From positions 30,384-94,383 of the forward strand of contig DITN01000087.1 of assembly GCA_002422865.1 (NCBI GenBank): a stretch of 64,000 bases of DNA, given 5' to 3'. Both the position numbers and the translations under genes were made by a program. Below, piece after piece: positions 50,243-59,657 of the stretch (position 1 is the first letter of the stretch; every line of letters starts with the position of its first letter). The notes below the pieces were generated by a model. It had not been told where the DNA came from. It was given only the letters and a program-made list of their open reading frames with translations, and ran no database searches. This stretch comes from Bacteroidetes bacterium UBA6183 (GTDB lineage Bacteria; Bacteroidota; Bacteroidia; UKL13-3).

Positions 50243-51942
50243 TTAAAAAACACCTCCGCTATTGCGCGGTTGTTTAGTTTTTTAAAGCTGTATTTTGCTT
50301 TATTTTGTTTTGAAAAAAACTGAATAATTTCACTGCCGGCTGTTGGCTTGTTGCTAATATCAAGATCTGCAATACTATTTTCTATCCTAATTTTAATGCC
50401 ATTAGATGTCAACTCTTTAATGGTAATGTAACCTTGCTCCTTGTTGTGTTTTATTGCGTTTAATAATATGTTTCTAAACAATACTTTAAGGCTTGGGTAA
50501 TCACCTCGTACAATAAGCTCTTCAGGTAAATGATTTGATATGCCAATTCTTTTATCTGTGGCCACAAACCTCAGGTCTTCAAGTAACTCATGTATCAACT
50601 CAAACAAATCAACTTCCTTAAACTCCACTTTTTTATTTCCATGAACCTTTAATGCCATGTTTAGCGTATCATCCAATAAATACTCATAACTAATAAGGTT
50701 ACTTTTAGCTGTATTTGTACCATTTGGCTTATTTAATGCATTGGCAATTTGTGCAACAGGGCTGCGTAAATCGTGTGATAAAGCAGTAGTTATCCAGTTG
50801 TTGTATAATGTTGATTTTTTAAGTCGTTTAAATCCGTAAAACACAAAACCCAATAACACAAACACAATTAATAAAAGTGCAGTAAGCCAACTTATAAAAA
50901 GTCGGTTGCGATTTCTTTCTTTTTCAATTTCACTGTTCGCCTCCTTAAGCAAATCTGCAGCTACACTTCTTGAGGCTAAAAACTGCTCCTTGTAGTCATA
51001 CTCAACCACATTAACAGGTATTTCGGGTGACAGCATCTCTTGAGGTATTTTACTTTTTAGTTCCTCGTAATACTGCGCATAATGGCGGTTTACTTCATAA
51101 TCAGCTAGAAAATAAACAACATCGTGAGCTCTTTTTAAATAGTTATTTGCTTTGTAAAAAGAATCCTGATTGATGTAGTGTGCCACAAGGCCCATATTAA
51201 GCCTAAAATAAGCCAAGTAATTATTTAAGGAAATGGCTGTAGAAGCAAATAAATATTCAGGATGTTGCATTCCTGTGTAATAATACAAATTCATCATGCC
51301 TTCGGCCTTGTATGCTTCGCTCAATTCTTCAAGCTTTTTCTCTAAATCCTTAAGCGGGTATCGTTCCAGAAAATTTTGCTGCTGCATCAATAACGTTTCT
51401 ATGTATGGCGTGTAAGCTTGAACGAATAAAAAAGTTCCGGTTAACTTGGTAAGCTCATCGTCAATATCTAAAATATGTTCTGGAGGGATTGATTTAGCCA
51501 ATAACTTAATGCGGTTATACTTTAAAAATGCATACGCTATATGTTCCTTAGGAATGATAACCATAGCCTCTTTAATAGCCTTGTATGCATTTACGTATTG
51601 ACCTATGTATATTAATCGTTCAACTTTTAAGTTATGCAAGTAGTACCTTACTGAATCGTTAACTCCACTCCTAACCCAATTACTGTATGCCAATGCATAA
51701 TTAAGGGTATTAAACAACAAGGGTTTGTTATTGGTTAAAAAGGCCTTGTTTGCTAAATCAACACATGCAAAAATCCTTTCGTTTCCTGTTGATTGTAAAA
51801 CGCGTTGATTAAGCGCATAAACAGAATTGTTTTTAAGCCAATTACCATCGTAGTTGTAACCGGTAAACCACAGCTTATTACTTTGGGCGAAAACACCCCA
51901 AGCACAACAAACAGCCAATACAAACAATACTTTTTTAAGCAT
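50239..51942 (-). CDS. Atypical TPR-sensor histidine kinase (pair 2)
   Basis: A 567-residue paralogue of the pair-1 kinase. Signal peptide (MLKKVLFVLAVCCAWGVFAQ), then the shared opening WFTGYNYDG (pair 1: WFSGYSYNA), TPR-like helices to about 345, a membrane helix about 352-375, His390 in ALSHDLRSPVAQI, an N-box FRNILLNAIKHNKEQG and a short terminal segment (RIENSIAD, TAGSEIIQFFSK) in which the canonical DxGxG is absent. Start ATG 51942 (open to 51984). Likely partner: the regulator at 49523. Whether it still binds ATP is uncertain. Confidence 0.85.
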   Translation of the reverse strand: MLKKVLFVLAVCCAWGVFAQSNKLWFTGYNYDGNWLKNNSVYALNQRVLQSTGNERIFACVDLANKAFLTNNKPLLFNTLNYALAYSNWVRSGVNDSVRYYLHNLKVERLIYIGQYVNAYKAIKEAMVIIPKEHIAYAFLKYNRIKLLAKSIPPEHILDIDDELTKLTGTFLFVQAYTPYIETLLMQQQNFLERYPLKDLEKKLEELSEAYKAEGMMNLYYYTGMQHPEYLFASTAISLNNYLAYFRLNMGLVAHYINQDSFYKANNYLKRAHDVVYFLADYEVNRHYAQYYEELKSKIPQEMLSPEIPVNVVEYDYKEQFLASRSVAADLLKEANSEIEKERNRNRLFISWLTALLLIVFVLLGFVFYGFKRLKKSTLYNNWITTALSHDLRSPVAQIANALNKPNGTNTAKSNLISYEYLLDDTLNMALKVHGNKKVEFKEVDLFELIHELLEDLRFVATDKRIGISNHLPEELIVRGDYPSLKVLFRNILLNAIKHNKEQGYITIKELTSNGIKIRIENSIADLDISNKPTAGSEIIQFFSKQNKAKYSFKKLNNRAIAEVFFN

Positions 51943-52102
51943 ATACTTTACAAAGTAAACAAAACAACTTTTTAATACTTGCATTTATGCGTTGGTGCTA
52001 TTTAAATAAACGTTGGTGCGAGTAAGTTGGATGTTGGATGAATAGTTGAGTTTGGGTGCAGGCTGAGTTTTAATTTGCCATTCGTTACAATCATTAAACC
52101 CC

Positions 52103-52651
52103 ATGATTAACAAATGTAAAAACGGGATAATAGAGCTAAAGAAAAGCACTCCACTTGAAAATTATTTATGGCTTATAAACAACAAGGCCGACCAAGATTA
52201 TAGTAGGCGTTTTAAACAATTTTTTGGCATGAATAGGCTGAAAAAAAATCAAAAGGAAAGGATTACTAAATTCATTTTAGGGGTTAAAAAATATGACTCA
52301 TTTGGTGAGTTAGTCCTATTGATGGATACAAGCAAGTATCAATTCTCTTTCGCTTCAAAAATCATGCACATGGCAGATACAAACTTACCCATCTATGATA
52401 GCCATATTGCAAATTCCATTCATTGGAAATTCCAAAACAGAAAATATAAACTCAATAAATGCCAAACCAATAAGGAAAAGGCAAATGAGCTAAACAGGTT
52501 GTGGGACGAGTTTCAAAAAACTTGGAATGAATATACTAAAAAGGACTCCAAACATTGTTGTGAGTTATTTGACAAAGCATTTCCTAGATACAAACATTTA
52601 AGCACAACTAAAAAAATTGATTTTATGTTGTGGGCAAACAGTAAAGCATAA
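52103..52651 (+). CDS. Hypothetical protein with HhH-GPD-like segment
   Basis: A 182-residue basic soluble protein. The segment YQFSFASKIMHMADTNLPIYDSH resembles a helix-hairpin-helix/GPD-type family in which SKILHF ... P-x-YDS-x-V surrounds the substrate-positioning Asp. The rest is helical and Lys-rich. It is 11 bases upstream of the LamG/T9SS gene on the same strand. The GPD relation is inference from pattern; other families are possible. Codon use looks AT-rich, like the cassette at 42-46 kb. Confidence 0.6.
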   Translation: MINKCKNGIIELKKSTPLENYLWLINNKADQDYSRRFKQFFGMNRLKKNQKERITKFILGVKKYDSFGELVLLMDTSKYQFSFASKIMHMADTNLPIYDSHIANSIHWKFQNRKYKLNKCQTNKEKANELNRLWDEFQKTWNEYTKKDSKHCCELFDKAFPRYKHLSTTKKIDFMLWANSKA

Positions 52652-52662
52652 ACCAAACTTTT

Positions 52663-55600
52663 ATGAAATATTTTTTTACCCTTTCCTTTTCCCTAATCTT
52701 AGCTTATTTCTCTAAGGCACAAAACCCATATCCAATTGTACCAATTGATTCCATTCAGTTTGTAAGTTCTGATAGGCTGGCAACAAGCGGAAATACTGCG
52801 CCTGATTACACCACCCCAATTTATAAAAATTTAACCTACGGAGATACGATAAGGGTTGAAGGCTTGGTCGTAACCAACCCTCTTGTTTATGGAAGTACAG
52901 CAAGAAAACAAGCATATATTCAAAGAATTAATGGTGGACATTGGTCTGGGGTTTGCATTGATGTTGTGGCTACAGGCACTGGTATGAGTTTAAATCAGTT
53001 TATCCAAGAGACTGGATTTTATGATAAATTCTTATTAAACAAAAAAGTAAGAGTTACTGGAGTATTACGAGAGTTGTCGGGAAATACGGCTATTTCACTA
53101 ATAAGAAATAATATTAATTGGTCTAATTCTGTTGAGTGGGTTCCTAGTAATGATACAATTGTAACTTGGAATGAGATAAGTTTACAAGATTTAATGCAAA
53201 AAAAAACTGCAGAAAAATGGGAAGGTGCACCCGTAATTATTAAAAATGTAAAAGTTAATAGCGTCAACAATACTTTAATTGGTAGTAATTGGTCTATAAG
53301 TGATGAGAACAATAATGTTGTAAGCATATCTACAATGTCTGCACATTTCAGAAGAGATGACAGAGAAGATACCATACCTAAAGTTTCAAATTCCTTTTAC
53401 GCCCCACCTGTCGGTACAAGACTAGAATATATTAGGGGTATTATAATTTCAGTCAATGATGTTTATACTATTGCACCACAATATTTAAGCGATTTCAAAA
53501 TTTGTGATACTCCTTGCGCATATATTAATATTTCAAGCCCATCATGTGCGTTTGAAAATAGTAACTTGAATATAAATATTAAAACAAATAATATTCAATC
53601 TGATACCGCGTATTTAGAGTATTCATTACAAAACAACTTCAGTTCTTTAGTAAAAACAGATACAATTGGCATTAATAGTGATAGCTCACAGCAAATTGTT
53701 TCTTTTATTAATTTACCATCTAATCAATATTTCATCAGAATTAGAACAAAGGTTCAAAATAAGATTAGCAATATTCACTCAATTGGAGTATCAGAGAATT
53801 TTAGTTTAAACTTTTTAGATACTACTATAGGCTTTAAAAAAGACAGTGTCATACTGAGCGGACCATTAGGTAGTTACAGTTATCTTTGGAGTATTGGAGA
53901 TAGTTCACGAAGTATTTCTGCCAAAATTAACGGTAAGTTAAAATTACAAGTAACAAACCATTATGGATGTATTAAAAATGACAGTACATATGTAATTTTG
54001 ATTGGTGGAATCAAACAGTACGATACAACTTTATGCATTCCAGCTAGTTTTAATCTAAGTGTCGATAAAAAAACATATTCTTTCCAAGAAAGCATAAACA
54101 ATAATATCAGTGGCTGGTGGCCATTCAATGGAAATGCTAACGATGAAAGTGGAAATGGGAATCACGGATTAGTTATGGGAGCAACTCTACAAAAGGATAG
54201 ATTTGGTGATAATAATAAATCTTATTATTTCAACTATAATGATGAAATCACAACAAACTTAAACTCTATTTATGGATCTCAACCAAGAACATTTTCTTTT
54301 TGGATGAAAAATCAAAACAAACAAAGAACAATTTCTCCTATTTGGTATGGGGGTAAAGATGACTCTATTTATGCTGGAGATCGGTTTAACATAGTCATGA
54401 ATCGAAATGAACAGTTTGAAGTATCACACGAAGGAGTTGGAATAACAGCATCATGGACCTATTTCTTATATCCATCAATAGTTGGTGATAATATTTGGCA
54501 TCATTATGTTTATGTGCTGGATTCATTAAATAATCGGTTTAGAGATTTAAGAATATATAGAGATGGTGAACTTATCTCACAAGGCAATTTCATCTATGAA
54601 TATATCGGGTCTAATTTTGGGGCAACACCTTCTGGAAATAATTTGGTAAATACTAGAAATTTTAACCCACTAAGATTTGGAAAATCTCAAGGAGATGGCA
54701 CCCAGTTTAGCTCTCAATATAGAGCACCAACTGAGTTTCTAGATGATATTGGTGTTTGGAATAATGCCTTGTCAAACGAACAAGTTAAAGGAATTTACAG
54801 GGGTTTTGTCAATGGAATTAAAACACAATGGTCAACAAACGACACAACACCCTCAATAACCGTTTTCCCAGCAAAAGATACCACCTTCTATTGTACCTTT
54901 ACCGTTGGGAGTTATACTTTTACTGATAGTGTAAAGGTTTATGTTAAAGGACTGCCTGACAAACAAGTGAGCTTCCCGAAATTAGGTTTATGTGATAAAG
55001 ATACGATTAACCTTACTGCTGCAAATGGGTACAATTACCAATGGTATAAAGAGTCACAAATGATAAGCAACAACAGAATTATTCACGTAAGTGAACCTGG
55101 CAGATACGTGGTTGTTTTAAGCGATAGCATTGGATGTGGTAATATGTCTGACGCAATTAATATCTTTAAAGCACCTACACTTAAAACCAATTTCACAGTT
55201 AATGATAGTGCTCAGTGTATACAAAACAACGTTTTTGTATTTTCCGACTCTACAAATTTAGATAGTGGAAACTACAATTTATCATGGCTATTCGAGCAAA
55301 ACAGCACATCAAACGCCTTTAACCCGAGTTATACTTATAAATCCGTAGGAAATAAATTGGTTAAACTTGTGGGGATATCTAATTATGGCTGCAAGGATAG
55401 TACTGTAAAAATGTTAACAGTTAATCCTAACCCTAATGTTGGTTTTATGTTGGGTGATAGTGTTGGTTTGGAAACCAGTAAACCATATGTATACTCAGTT
55501 GCACAACAATTAAATCATACATACAACTGGGATGTTACCAACGGAATAATTGTTAATGGCCAAGGTAGTAATGCTGCAACCATTCAATGGTTCAATAATG

Positions 55601-55953
55601 GAAAAGGTAAAATTAAGTTGAATTTAACAAATCCTTTTGGCTGTTCAGATTCAGCATTAAAAGAGGTTAGTATTGGTTCGGTGGGTATTAGTGATTTCAA
55701 TGTTTCAAACTCCTTTAGTATTGTACCAAACCCAAATAACGGAACATTTAATATTAGCTTAAACAGCTTTTCAAATGAAACAATAAACGTTAATATCTTA
55801 AATCCAATTGGTCAAATTGTTTGGACGGGGAAATACAATATTTCAAATGGCGACAACATTTTTACTATAAAAACATCACTGCCTAAAGGTGTTTATAATT
55901 TGGTTGTAGAAGGAAAGGATAATAAGAGTACTCATAAGATTACAATCTGGTAA
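52663..55953 (+). CDS. Multi-domain secreted protein (OB-like, LamG, PKD, T9SS type A)
   Basis: A 1096-residue exported protein. Signal peptide MKYFFTLSFSLILAYFSKAQ; an N-terminal region (about 25-280) resembling OB-fold nucleic-acid-binding/DUF5689-type modules (YGDTIRVEGLVVTNP, KKVRVTGVLRELSG); Ig-like strands with Asn-rich linkers; a laminin-G-like domain (about 485-715; WWPFNGNANDESGNGNHG ... DDIGVWNNALSNEQVKGIY); a late PKD-like region; and a type A sorting domain (VPNPNNGTFNISL ... LPKGVYNLVV). Probably a surface adhesin or extracellular enzyme component. A terminator follows. Confidence 0.85.
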   Translation: MKYFFTLSFSLILAYFSKAQNPYPIVPIDSIQFVSSDRLATSGNTAPDYTTPIYKNLTYGDTIRVEGLVVTNPLVYGSTARKQAYIQRINGGHWSGVCIDVVATGTGMSLNQFIQETGFYDKFLLNKKVRVTGVLRELSGNTAISLIRNNINWSNSVEWVPSNDTIVTWNEISLQDLMQKKTAEKWEGAPVIIKNVKVNSVNNTLIGSNWSISDENNNVVSISTMSAHFRRDDREDTIPKVSNSFYAPPVGTRLEYIRGIIISVNDVYTIAPQYLSDFKICDTPCAYINISSPSCAFENSNLNINIKTNNIQSDTAYLEYSLQNNFSSLVKTDTIGINSDSSQQIVSFINLPSNQYFIRIRTKVQNKISNIHSIGVSENFSLNFLDTTIGFKKDSVILSGPLGSYSYLWSIGDSSRSISAKINGKLKLQVTNHYGCIKNDSTYVILIGGIKQYDTTLCIPASFNLSVDKKTYSFQESINNNISGWWPFNGNANDESGNGNHGLVMGATLQKDRFGDNNKSYYFNYNDEITTNLNSIYGSQPRTFSFWMKNQNKQRTISPIWYGGKDDSIYAGDRFNIVMNRNEQFEVSHEGVGITASWTYFLYPSIVGDNIWHHYVYVLDSLNNRFRDLRIYRDGELISQGNFIYEYIGSNFGATPSGNNLVNTRNFNPLRFGKSQGDGTQFSSQYRAPTEFLDDIGVWNNALSNEQVKGIYRGFVNGIKTQWSTNDTTPSITVFPAKDTTFYCTFTVGSYTFTDSVKVYVKGLPDKQVSFPKLGLCDKDTINLTAANGYNYQWYKESQMISNNRIIHVSEPGRYVVVLSDSIGCGNMSDAINIFKAPTLKTNFTVNDSAQCIQNNVFVFSDSTNLDSGNYNLSWLFEQNSTSNAFNPSYTYKSVGNKLVKLVGISNYGCKDSTVKMLTVNPNPNVGFMLGDSVGLETSKPYVYSVAQQLNHTYNWDVTNGIIVNGQGSNAATIQWFNNGKGKIKLNLTNPFGCSDSALKEVSIGSVGISDFNVSNSFSIVPNPNNGTFNISLNSFSNETINVNILNPIGQIVWTGKYNISNGDNIFTIKTSLPKGVYNLVVEGKDNKSTHKITIW

Positions 55954-55967
55954 AATAACCCCACGAA

Positions 55968-55999
55968 ATAAAAGCTATCACTTGGTGGTAGCTTTTATT
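55968..55999. terminator. Bidirectional intrinsic terminator
   Basis: AAAGCTATCAC (55971-55981) pairs with GTGGTAGCTTT (55985-55995) with one G-U pair and a TTG loop. A/T-rich tracts flank both sides. It serves the T9SS protein gene (plus) and the convergent LytTR regulator (minus). Confidence 0.8.
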
Positions 56000-56011
56000 T
56001 TATCCCCTTCC

Positions 56012-56752
56012 CTACTTCATCCCCAACACCACTTTTAACCTGCTGTAACCGGTTTTGCTTAACGGCACCTTTGCACCAGTTTTTAGAAGCGCTAAGTGTA
56101 CGTCTTTTTCGGGTTGTTCTATTCGTGTTAGTTGATCTAGTTTTATGATGTATGAACGATGTACACGCACAAACTCATTGGGGTTTAAGCCTTGCTCAAA
56201 ACTACTCATGGTGCGCTTTTTCAAAAACATACCTTGTGTAGTATGCATTTTTACGTAATCATCATATGCTTCTAAATAAATAATATCATGAATAGGTATG
56301 ATGCGTATTTGGTTATGTGTTTTAACCACCACCCTGCTGTTTTCGTCAGCTGTGCGCTGTCTGTTTTCGGTTAATTGATCGTTTATATCACTTGGCGTAT
56401 TTCGTTTGCTTAACCACTTCTCAAATGCTTTGTCAAAACGTTCTTTGCTAAATGGTTTTAGTAGGTAATCTATTGCGTTGTTATCAAACGCTTTCATGGC
56501 AAACTCATCAAAAGCAGTAGTAAAAATAACAGCCGGTGGTGTTTCTATTAACTCAAGCATTTCAAACCCATTAATTTTAGGCATTTGTATGTCTAAAAAT
56601 ATCAGGTCGGGTTGATGTTGCATGATGGCTTTAACACCTTCAAAACCATCGTTACACTCTTGCAAAACCTCAACTTCGGGGTATTGTTGCAAGTATTCCT
56701 TAACAATTAATCTTGCCAGTGGTTCATCATCTATAATCACGCATTTAATCAT
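56012..56752 (-). CDS. LytTR response regulator of envelope-stress operon
   Basis: A 246-residue regulator: receiver domain with Asp8, Asp9, phospho-acceptor Asp54 (IFLDIQMP) and KPFSKERF Lys, then LytTR domain (HDIIYLEAYDDYVKMH, VRVHRSYIIKLDQL). It is the last gene of the minus-strand operon, with its start overlapping the kinase gene's stop (ATGA). It probably controls its own operon, including the LiaF-like gene. Confidence 0.93.
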   Translation of the reverse strand: MIKCVIIDDEPLARLIVKEYLQQYPEVEVLQECNDGFEGVKAIMQHQPDLIFLDIQMPKINGFEMLELIETPPAVIFTTAFDEFAMKAFDNNAIDYLLKPFSKERFDKAFEKWLSKRNTPSDINDQLTENRQRTADENSRVVVKTHNQIRIIPIHDIIYLEAYDDYVKMHTTQGMFLKKRTMSSFEQGLNPNEFVRVHRSYIIKLDQLTRIEQPEKDVHLALLKTGAKVPLSKTGYSRLKVVLGMK

Positions 56753-57783
56753 ACGGTTTGTGGTATTTTAACTATGGTGGTAAACAAATTATGTTGGTGC
56801 GAAGTAGTAATTAAATCGTTTCGGGCAAACAACAAGTATAACCTACGTTGTACTGATGATAAACCAAAGCCCGCACCTTTTTTTGGTGATGATGTTTGAT
56901 CATCGAAAGGGTTGGTTACTGTAACAGTTAAGAACTGGGTATTGCAACTGCATATAATGCTTATGTTAACATCACCGGCCACATCATACAAACCAAATTT
57001 AATGGCGTTTTCTACCAATGGCTGAAGTATAAGTGGTGGAATTCTACATTTTAACACTTCGCTATCGGCCAAAATATTGGTACTTAACCTATGGCCAAAC
57101 CTTACTTTTTCAATATCTAAATACAGTTTAAGGTGGTTAATTTCATCAGAAAGTAAGATGGTTTCTTGTTCGTCTTTACGCAATGTTCCGCGCAAAAAAT
57201 CACTTAACTGATGAATCATTTTTCGGGCTTCTTCGGGCCTTGTGCCTACCAAAGCACTAATGCTGTTTAAGCTGTTAAACAAAAAATGTGGTTGTAATTG
57301 TTGGCGCAAACTAACCAACTCGGCTTCACGATTCAGTTTTTCGGCATCTAAAATGCGTTGTTGTTTCTTTTGTTCATCGCTAAATAAAAACCATAAAAAA
57401 ACAAAAACACTCATCAGTGTTATGTTTAACAAATTGTATACGCCCCTAATTAGTTTTGATGTATTTAAAAAGTTGATGTAAGCATCGTCATCAACATAAA
57501 TAGAACGCACAATAGCATTAAAGATTACAGTAATAATAATGGCTTGTAGTATAGCCCAGACCCTCGGGTAAACAAGGCTTTCGCGAATAGGTTTGTAGTA
57601 TCTTAAAATGTTGTACGTACCTACACCGGCCAGTAAAATAAGTATGTTGTTGATGGAGGCATCAACCAAAGCCTGCTTAACCGGAATGTTAAATGTAATG
57701 AGTATATACGCGTGTATTAAGGTAAAAATAGTACCAATGGTAATGTATATACGAACAAACCTGTTAAACGTAAAATCTTGCAT
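56749..57783 (-). CDS. LytS/YehU-type sensor histidine kinase
   Basis: A 344-residue integral-membrane kinase. About four membrane helices (13-33, 43-62, 78-98 and 120-140) precede a His_kinase domain with the phospho-acceptor region QLQPHFLFNSLNSISAL. An HATPase follows with N-box PLVENAIKFG and the G2-like GAGFGLSSV. It phosphorylates the LytTR regulator encoded next. The stimulus is likely sensed within or at the membrane, as in Lia- and Lyt-type systems. Confidence 0.93.
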   Translation of the reverse strand: MQDFTFNRFVRIYITIGTIFTLIHAYILITFNIPVKQALVDASINNILILLAGVGTYNILRYYKPIRESLVYPRVWAILQAIIITVIFNAIVRSIYVDDDAYINFLNTSKLIRGVYNLLNITLMSVFVFLWFLFSDEQKKQQRILDAEKLNREAELVSLRQQLQPHFLFNSLNSISALVGTRPEEARKMIHQLSDFLRGTLRKDEQETILLSDEINHLKLYLDIEKVRFGHRLSTNILADSEVLKCRIPPLILQPLVENAIKFGLYDVAGDVNISIICSCNTQFLTVTVTNPFDDQTSSPKKGAGFGLSSVQRRLYLLFARNDLITTSHQHNLFTTIVKIPQTV

Positions 57784-57791
57784 GTTGTGTG

Positions 57792-58148
57792 TTATGCCGA
57801 AACCAACTGTGGTTTGGTTTGCTGCTCAATTACTTGTGCACGGTGTTGCACAAAGTTAATATAAGTTTCGGCACTTTCTGTTTCGTGTATGCGCGAGTGT
57901 AACTCCATACCATCTTTTAACTCGTCAAGCTCTTTTAGTTCAAACACATCAACAAACTCCCAACGCACAGCATTTAGGTCTTCCGTCATAAATGCATCTT
58001 CTTCTCTACCGCCAATAAAACGGGCTTTAAAAAACGCTTCGTTTAGGCTTCTCGCTTCAATTAATCTTACTTGCTCGTCAAACTGCGGTGTGTGGTTTCC
58101 GTTGCCGGTAACTACTTTAAAAACAAGCTTTGTTATAAACCATTTCAT
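57792..58148 (-). CDS. DUF4288 domain protein
   Basis: A 118-residue soluble protein starting MKWFITKLVFKVVTGNGNHTP, followed by QFDEQVRLIEARSLNEAFFKAR, the pattern of DUF4288. The last third is helical and Gln/Glu-rich. No function is known for the family. It lies 8 bases before the kinase gene and 28 bases after the LiaF-like gene, so it belongs to the operon. Confidence 0.8.
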   Translation of the reverse strand: MKWFITKLVFKVVTGNGNHTPQFDEQVRLIEARSLNEAFFKARFIGGREEDAFMTEDLNAVRWEFVDVFELKELDELKDGMELHSRIHETESAETYINFVQHRAQVIEQQTKPQLVSA

Positions 58149-58176
58149 GGTATTAGGTAATTAGGTTTTTTATAGG

Positions 58177-58929
58177 TTAGTGACTTTTTATATCAATGCC
58201 ACCAAAAATGGTAACACCTTTAAGTACAAGTATTTTATCGCTATCAACGGTAATATCTTTCACGTCTCGTTTATCTTCAATGCCACCCAAAATGGCTACA
58301 TTTTCTGATTGTATTTCCCAATTGGATGGAACAATAAGCATGGTACCACCAAATATTTGAGTGATTTCTAAAATTACTTTACCGGTAAAATCAGCTTGGC
58401 TAAGGTTTATTTCGCAGCCGCCCATAATACAAGTTATTTCGCCACCTTTAAACTCTTTGGTAATAATGTTCTTTTTAACACCGCCCATAATAGATACGGT
58501 GTCTAACATGTTTTCGGTGCTCTGAGCCATGCTGTTTCTACGGCATCCTTCTCGCCAATTTTTCCAGCGTTCTTTACGTTTTCCGGCCGTGGTTACCATC
58601 ACCAAACCAACAAATATCACTACCGTAGGCCATAGGTATTGCTCTAAATGTGTTTCAGGAAAAACATCATCAACAATCAACACACCACCAATAAGCACCA
58701 TAACAAGCCAACTCATGTGTTTAAAATCGTGTTTAATACCTAAGTATAAACCCGAAAGTATAATAAGTGCTTCCCAGGTAAAAAGCCAATTAGGAAATTG
58801 CACACCAAATTGTTTTAACAACAAAACAACACCAACAGCAACCACCAAAATACCACTAAATATGCGGCCTTTGGTGCTGTGCATGTGATCCCATTTATCG
58901 TTGTTTATATCGTTTGAGTTATTGCTCAT
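58177..58929 (-). CDS. LiaF-like membrane protein
   Basis: A 250-residue protein: four N-terminal helices with LiaI/LiaF-like transmembrane topology (residues 20-115), then a C-terminal cell-wall-active antibiotic-response domain marked by repeated GG motifs (SIMGGVKKNI, IMGGCEINLS, IFGGTMLIVP, ILGGIEDKRD and IFGGIDIKSH). LiaF in Bacillus inhibits the LiaS kinase; here it heads the operon that also encodes a LytS-type kinase and LytTR regulator, which suggests an analogous membrane-stress sensor. A perfect -7 element TAAGTTTG lies upstream. Confidence 0.9.
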   Translation of the reverse strand: MSNNSNDINNDKWDHMHSTKGRIFSGILVVAVGVVLLLKQFGVQFPNWLFTWEALIILSGLYLGIKHDFKHMSWLVMVLIGGVLIVDDVFPETHLEQYLWPTVVIFVGLVMVTTAGKRKERWKNWREGCRRNSMAQSTENMLDTVSIMGGVKKNIITKEFKGGEITCIMGGCEINLSQADFTGKVILEITQIFGGTMLIVPSNWEIQSENVAILGGIEDKRDVKDITVDSDKILVLKGVTIFGGIDIKSH

Positions 58930-58946
58930 TGTTTGATTTTATAGTA

Positions 58947-58954
58947 CAAACTTA
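58947..58954 (-). promoter_or_regulatory. -7 element of the LiaF-like operon
   Basis: TAAGTTTG on the minus strand is a perfect TAnnTTTG match 17 bases from the ATG. The nearest TTG is only 15 bases further upstream, shorter than the usual spacing, so the -33 element is uncertain. Confidence 0.4.
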
Positions 58955-59066
58955 GTTTTGATAGGCATACAATGAATTAGATGTAGATAGATTTTACCAC
59001 ATAATAGGTAAACTAAATCATGCGGTCGGTAAATGGCTTTTTAATTGGATTGATTATGTTTGAACC

Positions 59067-59468
59067 ATGCTTTTATCCGACTTACATTTTACCGAAACTT
59101 TTAACACCAGTGCAATTGATATTTATACCATTTTAACCGATGAGCGCAGACATGCATCTTTTACGGGAGAATTGGTTAAAGTTAGCGAAAAAGAAGGTGA
59201 TGAAATTGTATTGGTTGATGGTAAAGTTATTGGCAAATCGGTAATACTGGAGCGAGGCAAAAAAATTATATGGAGTTTGGTTTGGATTGATGCAAAGTGG
59301 CCAAATAATCATTTTAGCGAAGCAGCAATTATACTAACTGATAACCCGAATGGAACGTGCACGGTTGATTTATTTCACACTGCCATTCCACATGAGTTTA
59401 CTGAAGAAATTAAACAATTTTGGCCAACACAATATTGGGAAAGTTTAAGGTACTACCTAGAGCGATAA
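59067..59468 (+). CDS. SRPBCC / AHSA1-like START-fold protein
   Basis: A 133-residue single-domain protein with the AHSA1 pattern: FTETFNTSAIDIYTILTDERRHASFTG at the start, a beta-sheet middle (GKVIGKSVILERGKKIIWSL) and a closing helix (WPTQYWESLRYYLE). Such proteins bind hydrophobic ligands or act as Hsp90-activator-like modules; the ligand is unknown. It stands alone, followed by an inverted repeat at 59499-59534. Confidence 0.85.
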   Translation: MLLSDLHFTETFNTSAIDIYTILTDERRHASFTGELVKVSEKEGDEIVLVDGKVIGKSVILERGKKIIWSLVWIDAKWPNNHFSEAAIILTDNPNGTCTVDLFHTAIPHEFTEEIKQFWPTQYWESLRYYLER

Positions 59469-59498
59469 GAGAGATTTTGGTTTGATTGTTTAGGGTTT

Positions 59499-59534
59499 GA
59501 AGTTTGGGTTAGCTGTTCTTTTAAACCAAACTTC
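59499..59534. terminator. Inverted repeat, possible terminator
   Basis: GAAGTTTGG (59499-59507) pairs with CCAAACTTC (59526-59534), a 9-bp perfect stem with an 18-base loop, 30 bases after the SRPBCC gene. There is no strong T-run, so this is tentative. The rest of 59535-59657 holds a small hairpin TAGATT/AATCTA near 59612-59630. Confidence 0.35.
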
Positions 59535-59657
59535 TACATTAGCTACGCTAATCTACGTTTCATCATTCGATATTATCTTATCCAAATCAACTTTTTAATC
59601 GCTATTTAGTATAGATTTTTTCGAATCTATTATTTAAAAATTCGAATTTTACCCCTG

